Numbered from the stretch's first letter, positions 15,939 to 25,160 are shown. The stretch: 34,093 nucleotides of DNA from an uncultured Campylobacter sp. (GCA_937990735.1 CALKQT010000084.1:1-34093), one strand, 5' to 3'. Made by a program: numbers and translations. Notes: a model not told the origin generated them from the letters alone.

Positions 15939-17778
15939 TACCGTTTTTGTATGGCTTTTAATCGCCCTTTTCGCACCGCTTGCCTCGGCGATCTTCGCAG
16001 GCATTTTCATTCGCGCCAAAGATAAGATGTTTATTGGCGTAGTCTGCTCGGCGCTGGTGATTTTAAGTACTATCGCGTCGCTTGCTTTGATGGAGCTCGT
16101 CTCTGACAACCGCCTAATCAGCGTAAATTTAGCCGATTTCATAAGCACCGGATTTTTGGACGCAAAATTTAGCTTTCTCATAGATAGCGTAAGTGCGGTG
16201 ATGATGGTGGTCGTAGGCATCGTTTCCAGCGTCGTGCACGTATATTCGATCTACTATATGTGGGATGATGAAAACTTCGCTAAATTTTTCAGCTTCCTGG
16301 GGCTTTTCGTTTTTTCGATGCTGGTTTTGGTAACGAGCGATAATTTTTTAGGACTTTTCATCGGCTGGGAGGGGGTCGGACTCTGCTCGTGGCTGCTAAT
16401 AGGCTTTTGGTATGATAGGAGCAATTACAGCTGGTGCGCCAACGAAGCTTTCATAATGAACCGCATCGCAGACCTTGGGATGTTGCTTGGAATTTTTCTA
16501 ATATATTTAAATTTCGGCTCGTTGCGGTACGAGGTGGTATTTGCGAACGCAGCGGGCTTGGAGCCTGAAATTTTAACTCTGATCGCCGCACTTTTATTTA
16601 TCGGCGCGATGGGCAAAAGCGCGCAGTTTCCGTTTCATACCTGGCTGGCTGATGCGATGGCGGGTCCGACACCCGTATCCGCGCTCATTCACGCAGCGAC
16701 GATGGTTACGGCGGGCGTTTATCTGGTGATCCGCGCAAACGCGATTTTCGCGCTCGCGCCGGAAGTAAGCGGCTTTATCGTCTGCTTGGGCGCTTTCGTG
16801 GCGGTCTTTGCGGCGTCGATGGCGCTGGTTCATAACGATCTTAAAAAGATCATCGCCTACTCCACGCTTTCGCAGCTTGGCTATATGTTCGTAGCCGCGG
16901 GGCTCGGGGCGTATTGGATCGCACTATTTCATTTGGCGACGCATGCGTTTTTCAAAGCGCTTCTATTTTTGGGCGCGGGCAACGTAATGCACGCGATGAA
17001 AGACGATCTAAATATCCAAAATATGGGCGGATTATATAAGTTTATGCGACCTACGGCGATTTTAATGTGCATAGGCTCGCTTGCGCTTTGCGGATTTTAT
17101 CCATTCGCGGGCTTTTTCTCAAAAGATAAAATTTTAGAAGCGGCGTGGAGCGCGGACGCGTATTTCATCTGGGCGCTGCTGTTTGCGGGCGCTGCGATGA
17201 CGACGTTTTACAGCGTGCGTCTGATAATGCTCGTGTTTTTCGGCAAGCAAAAATTTACCCACCATCCGCACGAGGCGAAAGGCTTTGCCCTCATCGCGAT
17301 GGGCGTGTTAGCCGTGCCTGCGGTGATCGCAGGCTTTTTCGAGCACGATTTTGCGGAGTTCGTGCTTAGCATACTGCCGGGCTTTAAAGCTTCGATCCCG
17401 CACGGCGTGGAGGTAATTTTGATCGCCCTAACGTTAGCGATGATAAGCGCGGTGGCGATCGGCACGATTTGGACATACGGCAAGGGTAAATTTAGCCCAA
17501 ATTTAAAGAACTGTAAATTTTATAAAATTTTGATCGCGCAGTATTTTATCCCGCAAATTTACGAGCGCGTGATCGTGCGCGGATACGAAAGGCTTAGCGA
17601 GATCTGCGCTAAATGCGACGGCGCGATCATAGACGCCAGCGTAGATCTGATCGCTCGCATCGCGGTAAAAAGCGGCGAGGGCGCGGATCGCATAAGCAAT
17701 AGCGGAGATTTGAGCGCAAATTTAAGGTGGATGGTTTTGGGATCTTTCATTTTGCTGATTTTGGCGTTTGCGCTGTGA
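15931..17778 (+). CDS. nuoL: NADH-quinone oxidoreductase subunit L
   Basis: NuoL is the distal proton-pumping, antiporter-like subunit with a long lateral helix. The 615 residues include FIGWEGVGLCSWLLIGFWY (with the conserved Glu), FPFHTWLADAMAGPTPVSAL and the LIHAATMVTAGVYL block with the conserved lysine region, then a C-terminal amphipathic stretch and a final transmembrane helix. The length is normal. The start at ATG 15931 overlaps nuoK. Confidence 0.96.
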   Translation: MLDTVFVWLLIALFAPLASAIFAGIFIRAKDKMFIGVVCSALVILSTIASLALMELVSDNRLISVNLADFISTGFLDAKFSFLIDSVSAVMMVVVGIVSSVVHVYSIYYMWDDENFAKFFSFLGLFVFSMLVLVTSDNFLGLFIGWEGVGLCSWLLIGFWYDRSNYSWCANEAFIMNRIADLGMLLGIFLIYLNFGSLRYEVVFANAAGLEPEILTLIAALLFIGAMGKSAQFPFHTWLADAMAGPTPVSALIHAATMVTAGVYLVIRANAIFALAPEVSGFIVCLGAFVAVFAASMALVHNDLKKIIAYSTLSQLGYMFVAAGLGAYWIALFHLATHAFFKALLFLGAGNVMHAMKDDLNIQNMGGLYKFMRPTAILMCIGSLALCGFYPFAGFFSKDKILEAAWSADAYFIWALLFAGAAMTTFYSVRLIMLVFFGKQKFTHHPHEAKGFALIAMGVLAVPAVIAGFFEHDFAEFVLSILPGFKASIPHGVEVILIALTLAMISAVAIGTIWTYGKGKFSPNLKNCKFYKILIAQYFIPQIYERVIVRGYERLSEICAKCDGAIIDASVDLIARIAVKSGEGADRISNSGDLSANLRWMVLGSFILLILAFAL

Positions 17779-17785
17779 GGTGGGC

Positions 17786-19315
17786 ATGGAATACTTTTTA
17801 AGTTTGGTTATATTTTTTCCGGCGGTAGCTGCGGTTTTGGGCTTTTTAATCGACGAAGCGAGCATCAAGACCTACGCCGTTACGATGAGCTTCATAGAGT
17901 TCGTGCTTTCGCTCGTTTTGTGGATACTTTACGAGCCGATGGAAGGCATCGCTTTTAGCGTGCTGCACCCTTTTATAAGCGAATACGGTATCAACTATTT
18001 CATCGGCGTGGATGGAATTTCGCTATTTTTAGTGATCCTAAGCACGCTGGTTACATTTTTAGCGCTACTTAGCCTAAGCATTAAAGAGCGCGCTAAAAAT
18101 TTAATCATCTGCATTCTATTTTTAGAGATGACGATGGTGGGCGTTTTCGTGGCGCTGGATGCGATTTTGTTTTACATATTTTGGGAGCTTTCGCTCATTC
18201 CTATGCTCTACATCATCGGCGCGTGGGGCAGCGGCAAGAGAATTTACGCCGCGGTAAAATTTTTCATCTACACCTTCCTCGGTTCGATGTTTCTACTCGT
18301 TGGACTCGTAGCAATGAGCTATTTCTACCACGAGGCTACGGGCGAGTATAGCTTTAATATCCTAGACTGGCAGAGCCTGTCGCTGCCGCTTAGCACACAA
18401 ATTCCTCTGTTTTTGGCATTTTCGGTCGCTTTTGCGATCAAGACCCCTTGCTTTCCTTTTCATACCTGGCTGCCGTACGCGCACGGGCAGGCTCCTACGA
18501 TAGGCTCGGTTCTGCTTGCCGCCGTGCTTCTTAAGATGGGTACCTACGGCTTCGTGCGATTTTCGCTGCCGCTATTTCCCGACGCGAGCGTGCATTTTAG
18601 CGGGATGATGTGCGCCGTAGCGATCGTTATGATCATCTACGCGAGCTTCATCGCCTTTGCGCAGAAGGACATCAAACAGGTAATCGCGTATAGCTCGATC
18701 GCGCATATGGGCGTCATAATGCTAGGAATTTTTTCAATGAGCCGCGAAGGAATGAGCGGTGCGGTATTTTTGATGATCAGCCACGGTATCGTAAGCGGCG
18801 GGCTTTTTATGCTCGTAGGCTTTTTATACGACCGTAGGCACACGAAGCTTTTCAGCGAGTTCGGCGGGCTTGCGCGGGTGATGCCGCTTTATGCGTTTTG
18901 CTTTTGCGTCGTACTGCTAGGCTCGATAGGTCTTCCGCTTACGATCGGCTTCGTGGGAGAATTCCTAAGCCTTGTAGGAATTTTTAAAATAAGCTTTAGT
19001 TACGCGCTCTTGGGTGGACTCGGCATCATAATGGGCGCAATCTATTCGATGAATCTTTATAAAAAGACCTTCTTCGGCGCTCTCGTGCATGAAGAGAATA
19101 AAAAGCTAAGCGATCTAAATAGAACCGAGCTTTGCTCTATCATCCCGATCTGCGTGCTGGTAGTGGTGCTTGGCGTAGCGCCGAATCTGATGCTAAAGAG
19201 TATCGAGCCTAGCGTGACGCAAAGCCTTGAGCTGATGTTTAACAAAGCCTCGCAAACCGCGACTCGCGCCTATATGGAAAAAGCAAATTTTAAGGTAAGA
19301 AGCGATGCAAAATAA
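17786..19315 (+). CDS. nuoM: NADH-quinone oxidoreductase subunit M
   Basis: NuoM is a proton-pumping antiporter-like subunit. The 509 residues include LFYIFWELSLIPMLYIIG (conserved Glu) and FPFHTWLPYAHGQAPTIGSV, then LAAVLLKMGTYGFVRF with the conserved lysine. I use ATG 17786, with GAGG five bases upstream, rather than the open TTG at 17768 that lies inside nuoL. The 3' end overlaps nuoN by 11 nt. Length is normal and no insert is seen here. Confidence 0.95.
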   Translation: MEYFLSLVIFFPAVAAVLGFLIDEASIKTYAVTMSFIEFVLSLVLWILYEPMEGIAFSVLHPFISEYGINYFIGVDGISLFLVILSTLVTFLALLSLSIKERAKNLIICILFLEMTMVGVFVALDAILFYIFWELSLIPMLYIIGAWGSGKRIYAAVKFFIYTFLGSMFLLVGLVAMSYFYHEATGEYSFNILDWQSLSLPLSTQIPLFLAFSVAFAIKTPCFPFHTWLPYAHGQAPTIGSVLLAAVLLKMGTYGFVRFSLPLFPDASVHFSGMMCAVAIVMIIYASFIAFAQKDIKQVIAYSSIAHMGVIMLGIFSMSREGMSGAVFLMISHGIVSGGLFMLVGFLYDRRHTKLFSEFGGLARVMPLYAFCFCVVLLGSIGLPLTIGFVGEFLSLVGIFKISFSYALLGGLGIIMGAIYSMNLYKKTFFGALVHEENKKLSDLNRTELCSIIPICVLVVVLGVAPNLMLKSIEPSVTQSLELMFNKASQTATRAYMEKANFKVRSDAK

Positions 19316-21068
19316 TCTTTTAAATTTAGCCTCGATCGCGCCTATGGCGATACTCGGAGGATTTGCCCTGCTGATGCTCGCGGTTTCGCTTTTTGCGCGC
19401 ACGCTATCGTATAAATTTTACGCCGTCATCACGATACTAGCACTGGCTCTCGGCTTTGGGCTCGTTTTTGGATACAACAGCGGCATACGCGGGCTTTTCG
19501 ACGTGATGCTAGTGGACGGAATTGCGACGCTATCGATGCTTATCATGCTCGCAGGTTCGATATTTTTCATCTTTCTGTCTTTGGGTGCAAGAAGCGCGCA
19601 CGAGTACCACACTGCGGAATTTTTCGTGCTATTTTTATTCGTGCTTGTGGGGTATGAGTTTATGGTCGCGAGCGAAAGCTTAATGATGATCCTCGTGGGG
19701 CTTGAGACGGGCTCGCTGGCGCTTTATACGCTAATCGCGTTGCATAATCGCGCCAGATCAATCGAAGCAGCGCTAAAATACTTCATAATGGGCGCGCTGG
19801 GATCGGGCTTTTTCGCATTCGGCGCGGCGATGTTTTTTCTATCGACCGGCTCTATGGAAATTTCAAACATCGCGCAGATCGCCAAGAGTTCAAATTTACA
19901 AACCAACGTCCTGCTTTTCGCCGCCTGCTCATTTATGATCGTCTCGATAGGATTTAAGCTCTCGCTGATCCCGTTTCACACCTGGACGCCCGACGTTTAC
20001 GAGGGTGCGAGCTCGGCTATGGCGGGCTTTTTGTCCGTCGTGCCCAAGATCGCGGGCTTTGTCGTGGCGATCAGGCTGTTTGAAGCGCTACAAAGCATCG
20101 GCGTGCAGTGGCTAAACATCGTGCTCTACGCCGTAGCGGTGCTTACGATGAGCTTAGCGAACCTTATGGCGCTCGTGCAGCGCGACGTCAAGCGGATGCT
20201 TGCTTTCAGCTCCGTTTCGCACGCGGGCTTCGTGCTCTGCGCGATCGTGATCGGCTCGACGCAGGCAAACGCGGCGCTTTTTACCTACTGGATCCTGTAC
20301 GCTGTGGCGAACCTCGGGGCGTTTGCGTTCATCTGGTGCGTGCGGCAAAGGCGCGCGCGTTCGTTAAATTTAAAATTTAAAACCCAAAGCCCCGCTTTAA
20401 ATTTAAATGCAAACGGCGAGGAGAAGGAGAATTTTATCTCAAACGCAAAGCTTTCTTTTTCGCAAGATTACGAGCCAGGCGCTACCGGCGAGTTAAATTT
20501 AGGCGCGAACGGAGAAAATTTAGCTTGCGGCGAGCGGAGCTTTAAAGCAGGCGAGCAAAATTTTAAAGCGAGTGAGCCCGGCGCGGAAGCGAGCTTTTTC
20601 GGCACTGAAACTTGCGAGCCCGGCGCCGAAATTTGCGCGCAAAGCTCCAAGTTCGCGGCTCGCTTCGAGCATCCGTTTGAGAAATTTGACGGGCTGATCC
20701 GCACCCATCCACTCTTTGCGCTATGTTCGGCGATCTTTATGCTCTCGCTTGCGGGCATTCCGCCGTTTAGCGTGTTTTGGGGTAAGATGTATCTGCTAAG
20801 CGCCGCGGTCAATTCGGGCTATTTCGCCCTCGCCGTCATCATGGCGGTAAATAGCGCGCTCGCGCTGTATTACTACCTGCGCCTTATCGTGCGTATGTTT
20901 TTGCACGAGCCGCGGGAGGACGCGGAGCTTGACGGCTCGCTGAGCGCGGTCTCGGTGCAGATAAAATTTGCCGTCGTGCTAGCTAGCGTGGCATGCGTGC
21001 TGGCGCCATTTTTAGTAAAATTCCTAACCGGCGCGGTAAATAATTTCGTCTTTTTAAGCGGGTATTGA
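19305..21068 (+). CDS. nuoN: NADH-quinone oxidoreductase subunit N with a large loop insert
   Basis: NuoN is the third antiporter-like subunit. It carries VGLETGSLALYTLIAL (conserved Glu, about 129-144), AALKYFIMGALGSGFF, and IPFHTWTPDVYEGASSAMAGFL with VPKIAGFV. The protein has 587 residues where about 460-490 is usual. The excess is a hydrophilic segment at about residues 354-455, placed directly before the conserved HPLFALCSAIFMLSLAGIPPFSVFWGK helix. The insert is rich in N, G, E, A, F and K, and has three cysteines. It stays in frame and the C-terminal helices are intact, so the gene looks functional. This is the last nuo gene. Confidence 0.95.
   Translation: MQNNLLNLASIAPMAILGGFALLMLAVSLFARTLSYKFYAVITILALALGFGLVFGYNSGIRGLFDVMLVDGIATLSMLIMLAGSIFFIFLSLGARSAHEYHTAEFFVLFLFVLVGYEFMVASESLMMILVGLETGSLALYTLIALHNRARSIEAALKYFIMGALGSGFFAFGAAMFFLSTGSMEISNIAQIAKSSNLQTNVLLFAACSFMIVSIGFKLSLIPFHTWTPDVYEGASSAMAGFLSVVPKIAGFVVAIRLFEALQSIGVQWLNIVLYAVAVLTMSLANLMALVQRDVKRMLAFSSVSHAGFVLCAIVIGSTQANAALFTYWILYAVANLGAFAFIWCVRQRRARSLNLKFKTQSPALNLNANGEEKENFISNAKLSFSQDYEPGATGELNLGANGENLACGERSFKAGEQNFKASEPGAEASFFGTETCEPGAEICAQSSKFAARFEHPFEKFDGLIRTHPLFALCSAIFMLSLAGIPPFSVFWGKMYLLSAAVNSGYFALAVIMAVNSALALYYYLRLIVRMFLHEPREDAELDGSLSAVSVQIKFAVVLASVACVLAPFLVKFLTGAVNNFVFLSGY
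20366..20687. repeat. RAATTY-dense loop insert of nuoN
   Basis: By hand count nine RAATTY hexamers lie in 322 nt (eight AAATTT, one GAATTT), encoding repeated NL, NF, KF and EN pairs. The units are looser than in nuoI and nuoG. Confidence 0.7.
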
Positions 21069-21079
21069 GCTAAAATTTT

Positions 21080-21105
21080 AAGCGCGAGCTGAACCTATCG
21101 CGCTT
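21080..21105 (+). terminator. Hairpin after nuoN
   Basis: AAGCGCGA and TCGCGCTT form a perfect 8-bp stem around a 10-base loop, 11 bases after the nuoN stop. The T-run that follows is short (TT then GCC), so it may be a weak terminator or an mRNA 3'-end stabiliser rather than a full stop. The ribosome site of the next gene follows within 8 bases. Confidence 0.4.
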
Positions 21106-21122
21106 TGCCAACAAGGAGAGAT

Positions 21123-21725
21123 ATGTTTTTGGGCGAGCTAAGTGCTGACGGCTACGGTTTTGCGCTGCTTGATGTGCGCGATTTGAGTGAGTTTTTAAAG
21201 GAGCGAAAATGCAGGGCAAAAAAGCTTCTAAGCTATTGGGACGCGCACAAGCAGCTATTTTATGACGCCATAAAGGGCGCTAAAGCTTTGCCTTTTTACC
21301 CGCTTACGGTACGCAGCTATGAGATCTTCGTTTGCACGGATGAGGAGTTTGTGCCGCCCGTGGGCTACGAAGTAGCTTTCAAGCGCGATAGGCTGTATTT
21401 CGCCCCGCAAAGCGGCTCCGCGATCCTGGCGAGCTTCGATGCTTTGCAGTACCGCTTCGATAAGCTAAAAAGCGGCGAGCTCGAGCTAGGCTATGAGTGT
21501 CAAAGCGGCGCTGCGGGCAAGATACGAAAATTTAATTCCACGCTTAAGCTTGGCTTGCAAAGCGGCACTTACGAGCTTTGCGTCGTTGGGCTAAAAAACA
21601 GCTCGCGGCACTCCAAGAAATACGGCTACGCCTTTATTTTCAAGTGCAATGCAAGCGCGGAAAATCAAAATTTCAGTAGGCTTGATAACGATAAATTTAG
21701 CTTTAATATTTGCGAAGGCGATTAA
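21123..21725 (+). CDS. Hypothetical 200-residue protein after the nuo operon
   Basis: I start at ATG 21123 because AAGGAG lies eight bases upstream; the frame is open to TTG 21105 without support. The protein is soluble, with no signal peptide or membrane helix. Its N-terminal half is predicted-helical and charged (DLSEFLKERKCRAKKLLSYWDAH), and the second half looks beta-rich, with G- and Y-containing strands and an IRKFNSTLKLGLQSGTYELCVVG stretch. I do not recognise the family. The short distance from nuoN suggests readthrough expression, but that alone does not make it part of complex I. Confidence 0.65.
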   Translation: MFLGELSADGYGFALLDVRDLSEFLKERKCRAKKLLSYWDAHKQLFYDAIKGAKALPFYPLTVRSYEIFVCTDEEFVPPVGYEVAFKRDRLYFAPQSGSAILASFDALQYRFDKLKSGELELGYECQSGAAGKIRKFNSTLKLGLQSGTYELCVVGLKNSSRHSKKYGYAFIFKCNASAENQNFSRLDNDKFSFNICEGD

Positions 21726-21873
21726 ATTTAATTGAAATTCTGCGCCGCACGAGATCTCGGCGCGACCCGCAAAATTTTAAAGATGCGACCGGCGCGGTAA
21801 ATTTAAAATCTAAATTTTACTCCCTTGCCCCGCTGCTCTCTAGCAAGCGCACAAATTTTGATAAATTTTGATT
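21726..21873. other. Convergent spacer rich in RAATTY words
   Basis: This 148-base gap lies between two genes that end facing each other. By hand count it has about seven RAATTY sites, in particular near both gene ends. I see no GC-rich terminator stem. Confidence 0.5.
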
Positions 21874-22779
21874 TTAAATCTCGCGGCGGAGGAGCTTTAA
21901 AATTTCACGCTCCAGCTCTTGCGGCGGCGCCGAAATTTTATCCGCGAACTGCGAGCGGTTGAAGGTGCGTTGGCGCTTTGCAAGCTGTACCGTGTGTAGG
22001 CTTACGAGCTGTTCGCACTGCGCCCGCGAGATCTGCCCGCACAAAAGCTGCCCGCACTCCTTTAGCCCTATGCAGCCTAGCGCCCTGCACTCTGCGCCGT
22101 AGCGAGCGAATAAAAACTCCGCCTCCTCTAAAAGCCCGCGCTCAAACATCGCCTTCGTGCGCGCTTCGATGCGCTGCGCAAGCCACTGCTTAGGTGCGTC
22201 GATCTCAAAAATTTTAATATCCGAAATGACGGGCGGGGCGGTGTTTTCGCGCAGAAATTTACTCGGCGCTTCCCCGCAAAATTTATAGATGCTTAGCCAT
22301 TTTTTTAACCGAAAACTGTCCGCCGCGCTAAATTTTGCGGCAAATTCCGGATCGATCCGCTGCGCTAGAGCGTAAATTTCATCGTTTGAAATTTCGCTTT
22401 TAAAATCGGGAATCTTCGGCGCCAGCCCGCTTAGCATCGCTTTAAGATAAAACCCGCTGCCGCCCGTGATTATCAAAGGCGCGCCGCTACGCCCTGCAAA
22501 AGCCCGCGCGGCGGCGTATTCTTTAATAAACTCGCCGACGCTGAAGTATTCGTTTGGATAGATTAAATTTACGCCGAAGTGCTTGATCTCGCGTAGCTGC
22601 TTCTCGCTTGGCTTAGCGCTTGCGATGTCGATCTGGCGGTAAATGCAGAGCGAATCAAGGCTCAAAATCACGGCGCCGATCTCGCGCGCGATACTTAGCG
22701 CAAGATCGCTTTTGCCGCTTGCTGTGGTGCCGATGATCGCGATCTGTGGGCTTGCGTGCGAGTTTTGATTTTGGCTCAA
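21874..22779 (-). CDS. miaA: tRNA dimethylallyltransferase
   Basis: MiaA transfers a dimethylallyl group to A37 of tRNAs that read UNN codons. The 301-residue protein has the P-loop GTTASGKSD near residue 17-25, the DSLCIYRQIDIASAKPS block, and TGGSGFYLKAMLSGL. A C-terminal QLAKRQRTFNRSQF segment contributes the substrate site. I choose the TTG at 22779, which follows AAAGGA. The longer frame to 22809 is unlikely because a TATAAT -10 box sits directly before it and transcription would begin inside it. The gene is divergent from mqnP. Confidence 0.92.
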   Translation of the reverse strand: MSQNQNSHASPQIAIIGTTASGKSDLALSIAREIGAVILSLDSLCIYRQIDIASAKPSEKQLREIKHFGVNLIYPNEYFSVGEFIKEYAAARAFAGRSGAPLIITGGSGFYLKAMLSGLAPKIPDFKSEISNDEIYALAQRIDPEFAAKFSAADSFRLKKWLSIYKFCGEAPSKFLRENTAPPVISDIKIFEIDAPKQWLAQRIEARTKAMFERGLLEEAEFLFARYGAECRALGCIGLKECGQLLCGQISRAQCEQLVSLHTVQLAKRQRTFNRSQFADKISAPPQELEREILKLLRREI

Positions 22780-22809
22780 GGCGTTTCCTTTCGTAAATTT
22801 TTCGTTCAA

Positions 22810-22815
22810 ATTATA
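22810..22815 (-). promoter_or_regulatory. -10 box of miaA
   Basis: A perfect TATAAT is read on the minus strand, preceded by TTGA. Transcription would start near 22803, leaving a leader of about 25 bases that contains the AAAGGA ribosome site and the TTG start at 22779. Confidence 0.6.
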
Positions 22816-22847
22816 TCAAATTTAGAGCTATTCTTACTTTTTTTTGA

Positions 22848-22853
22848 TACAAT
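22848..22853 (+). promoter_or_regulatory. -10 box of mqnP
   Basis: TACAAT preceded by a run of T and TGA resembles the Campylobacter housekeeping promoter pattern. It lies 23 bases before the chosen ATG and overlaps an upstream in-frame ATG at 22852, which argues against that earlier start. Confidence 0.55.
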
Positions 22854-22875
22854 GGTGCCCAAAATAAGGGGCGAA

Positions 22876-23745
22876 ATGGCTAAATTTAAAGAAATTTTAT
22901 CCGACATCAACGAATTAATAGTTTTTAAACACTCGGTTTTTGCGCTGCCGTTTATCTTTACGGCGATGATTACCGCGAGCAAGCTGCAAAACGGCTCGGT
23001 ATGGTTCGGCTGGAAGTTGCTTTTTTTGGGAATTTTATGTGCGGTAAGCGCGAGAAGCTTCGCGATGGCGTTAAATCGTTACTTGGACGAGGACATCGAC
23101 CGCGCCAATCCGCGCTGTGCTTCGCGCCCTAGCGTGGACGGGCGGATCGGACGCGGGAATTTGCTGCTTTTCATAATCGCGAACGCGGTAGTTTTCATAG
23201 CGGTTTCGGCGTTTATAAATCCTTTGGCACTTAAGCTTTCGGTACCGATTTTAGCGGCATTGGGCGGGTATTCGTATTTTAAGCGCTTTAGCGAGACTGC
23301 GCATTTGATGCTCGGCTTTTGCTTGGGACTTGCGCCGATTGCCGGAGCGATCGCCGTTAGCGGCGGAATTCCGCTATGGTCGGTGCTGCTATGCCTCGGG
23401 GTAGTATTTTGGGTAGGCGGCTTTGACGTGCTGTATTCGCTTCAAGATATGGAATTTGACCGCACGGCGGGGCTTTACAGCATACCTGCGCTTTACGGCA
23501 AGGAAGCATCGATGTTTATCTCTAAAATTTTTCACGCCGTGGCGGTGCTTTTTTGGCTGCTGTTTTGCGCGGCGGCAAATTTAGGCTTTTTTGCCTATCT
23601 TGGCGTGGCTGCGTGCGCGACGATCCTGTACTTTGAGCATAGGATCGTACGTAGTGATTTTAGCAAGATCGATCGCGCGTTTTTTACGCTTAACGGCTAC
23701 TTGGGCATTGCGTTTTTCGCTTTTATTTTTGTAAATTTATTTTAA
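22876..23745 (+). CDS. mqnP: UbiA-family prenyltransferase, probably menaquinone MqnP
   Basis: This 289-residue membrane protein has the UbiA aspartate motifs: N67-x3-D71-x3-D75 in ALNRYLDEDID and a second in LYSLQDMEFD near residue 190. About eight hydrophobic helices follow the usual pattern. UbiA enzymes attach a polyprenyl chain to an aromatic acid. Campylobacter makes menaquinone through the futalosine route, so the likely substrate is a 1,4-dihydroxy-6-naphthoate and the product feeds the menaquinone pool that the nuo complex reduces. ATG 22876 follows AAGGGGCG. The 4-hydroxybenzoate enzyme UbiA is the alternative name, but ubiquinone is not expected here. Confidence 0.85.
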   Translation: MAKFKEILSDINELIVFKHSVFALPFIFTAMITASKLQNGSVWFGWKLLFLGILCAVSARSFAMALNRYLDEDIDRANPRCASRPSVDGRIGRGNLLLFIIANAVVFIAVSAFINPLALKLSVPILAALGGYSYFKRFSETAHLMLGFCLGLAPIAGAIAVSGGIPLWSVLLCLGVVFWVGGFDVLYSLQDMEFDRTAGLYSIPALYGKEASMFISKIFHAVAVLFWLLFCAAANLGFFAYLGVAACATILYFEHRIVRSDFSKIDRAFFTLNGYLGIAFFAFIFVNLF

Positions 23746-23754
23746 GGAACCCCT

Positions 23755-24114
23755 ATGGATCTTAACACTCTCATCATTTTAGGACTTTGCGTCGTTATAT
23801 TTTTGATGTTTTTCGTCATATATTTTAAGGATAAGCAAGCGGATAAAAAATTCGAGCGCTTCGATCAGGTATTGACTGATGCTATGCAGGAAAACTATCT
23901 GCTTAAAAAGAAGGTCGAGGAGCTAAAAGAGATGATCGATTCGGGCGGCAAAGTCGCTCCTAATATCGATATAAACGCGATTGCCGACGTAATCGACGAG
24001 ACGATAGAGCAGAGACTAGACGTAGTGCCTACGATGATCGACGAGCGGGTAGAAAAGCAGATCAGACCGCTTCTGGATCAGCTTAAAGAGCTCATCGGCT
24101 CGGTAAGAAAATAG
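23755..24114 (+). CDS. Small membrane protein with coiled coil
   Basis: The protein has 119 residues: an N-terminal hydrophobic helix (about 5-24), then a charged region with heptad-like spacing (KFERFDQVLTDAMQENYLLKKKVEELKEM, about 32-60) that probably forms a coiled coil, and a second helical part (about 75-119). This looks like a signal-anchor protein with a cytoplasmic helical domain. ATG 23755 follows AAGGAACCCCT and lies nine bases after mqnP, so the two are likely co-transcribed. I do not recognise a function. Confidence 0.75.
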   Translation: MDLNTLIILGLCVVIFLMFFVIYFKDKQADKKFERFDQVLTDAMQENYLLKKKVEELKEMIDSGGKVAPNIDINAIADVIDETIEQRLDVVPTMIDERVEKQIRPLLDQLKELIGSVRK

Positions 24115-24161
24115 CCGGAGCAATATAAAAATAAAATTTTGCAAAATCGCTTTGTTTTTTA

Positions 24162-24167
24162 TATAAT
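24162..24167 (+). promoter_or_regulatory. -10 box of moaA cluster
   Basis: A perfect TATAAT sits behind a T-rich stretch (TTTGTTTTTTA) in the 80-base gap before moaA, 27 bases upstream of the ATG. It probably starts the moaA-queE-queD series. Confidence 0.65.
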
Positions 24168-24194
24168 CGCCGCAAATTGATATTAAGGCAAAAT

Positions 24195-25160
24195 ATGCTA
24201 ATTGATAAATTTGGACGAACGATCGATTATTTGCGCATTTCGGTTACGCAGAGGTGTAATTTCAGATGCAGATATTGCATGCCGAGCACGCCGTTTAACT
24301 GGGTGCCGCGAGAGAATATTTTAAGCTTTGAGGAGATGTTTTTATTCGTCAAGGTTGCGATCGACGGCGGCGTGAAAAAGATCCGCATAACAGGCGGCGA
24401 ACCGCTGGTACGAAAAGGGATCGAAGATTTTATAAAGATGATCGCGGATTACGCCCCAGGTATCGATCTTGCGCTTACTACCAACGGATATTATCTTAAA
24501 AACTACGCGCGCGCCTTGAAAAACGCGGGGCTAAAACGCATCAATATGTCGCTTGACTCGCTGCGTCCGGAGCGGGCTAAATTTATAGCTCAGCGAGGCG
24601 TACTTTATAACGTCTTAGAAGGCCTTGATGCCGCGCTTGAAGCGGGACTAAAAGTCAAGCTAAACACTGTCGCGCTAAAAGGCATCAACGACGACGAGCT
24701 TATTTATTTGCTGGAATTTGCCCGCGAAAAGGATTGTCAGATCCGCTTCATAGAATTTATGGAAAATACCCATGCCGGCGATCTTACAGGCTTAAAATCA
24801 AACGAAATTTTAGATATTTTAAGGCGTAAATTTATCTTTACCGCTCTGCCTAAATCGCAAAGCTCGCCCGCGTCGCTTTACGCGCTCGGGGACGGCTACA
24901 CCTTCGGCATCATCGATCCGCACAAGCACGATTTTTGCGAGAGCTGCAACCGCATCAGACTAAGCGCCGAGGGGCTTTTGATCCCGTGTCTTTACTTCGA
25001 GGACGCGCTAAGTATCAAAAAGGCGGTCAAAGAGGGCGACATTGCCGCAGCCGCCGAAATTTTGGCTAAAATTTTAGCGAATAAGCCCGAAAAAAATCGC
25101 TGGCAAGCGGACGCTTCGAATGAAATTTCAAGCCGCGCATTTTACGAGACGGGCGGATGA
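24195..25160 (+). CDS. moaA: GTP 3',8-cyclase MoaA
   Basis: MoaA is a radical SAM enzyme that makes 3',8-cyclo-GTP, the first step of molybdenum cofactor synthesis. The SAM cluster cysteines are C21, C25 and C28 (CNFRCRYC), and ITGGEPLVR binds SAM. The C-terminal second cluster motif is visible as FCESCNRIRL followed by PCLYF. The protein ends in the conserved double glycine (ETGG). I start at ATG 24195, preceded by AAGG; an open TTG at 24177 lacks support. Length (321) is normal. The stop overlaps the next start (GGATGA). Confidence 0.95.
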   Translation: MLIDKFGRTIDYLRISVTQRCNFRCRYCMPSTPFNWVPRENILSFEEMFLFVKVAIDGGVKKIRITGGEPLVRKGIEDFIKMIADYAPGIDLALTTNGYYLKNYARALKNAGLKRINMSLDSLRPERAKFIAQRGVLYNVLEGLDAALEAGLKVKLNTVALKGINDDELIYLLEFAREKDCQIRFIEFMENTHAGDLTGLKSNEILDILRRKFIFTALPKSQSSPASLYALGDGYTFGIIDPHKHDFCESCNRIRLSAEGLLIPCLYFEDALSIKKAVKEGDIAAAAEILAKILANKPEKNRWQADASNEISSRAFYETGG

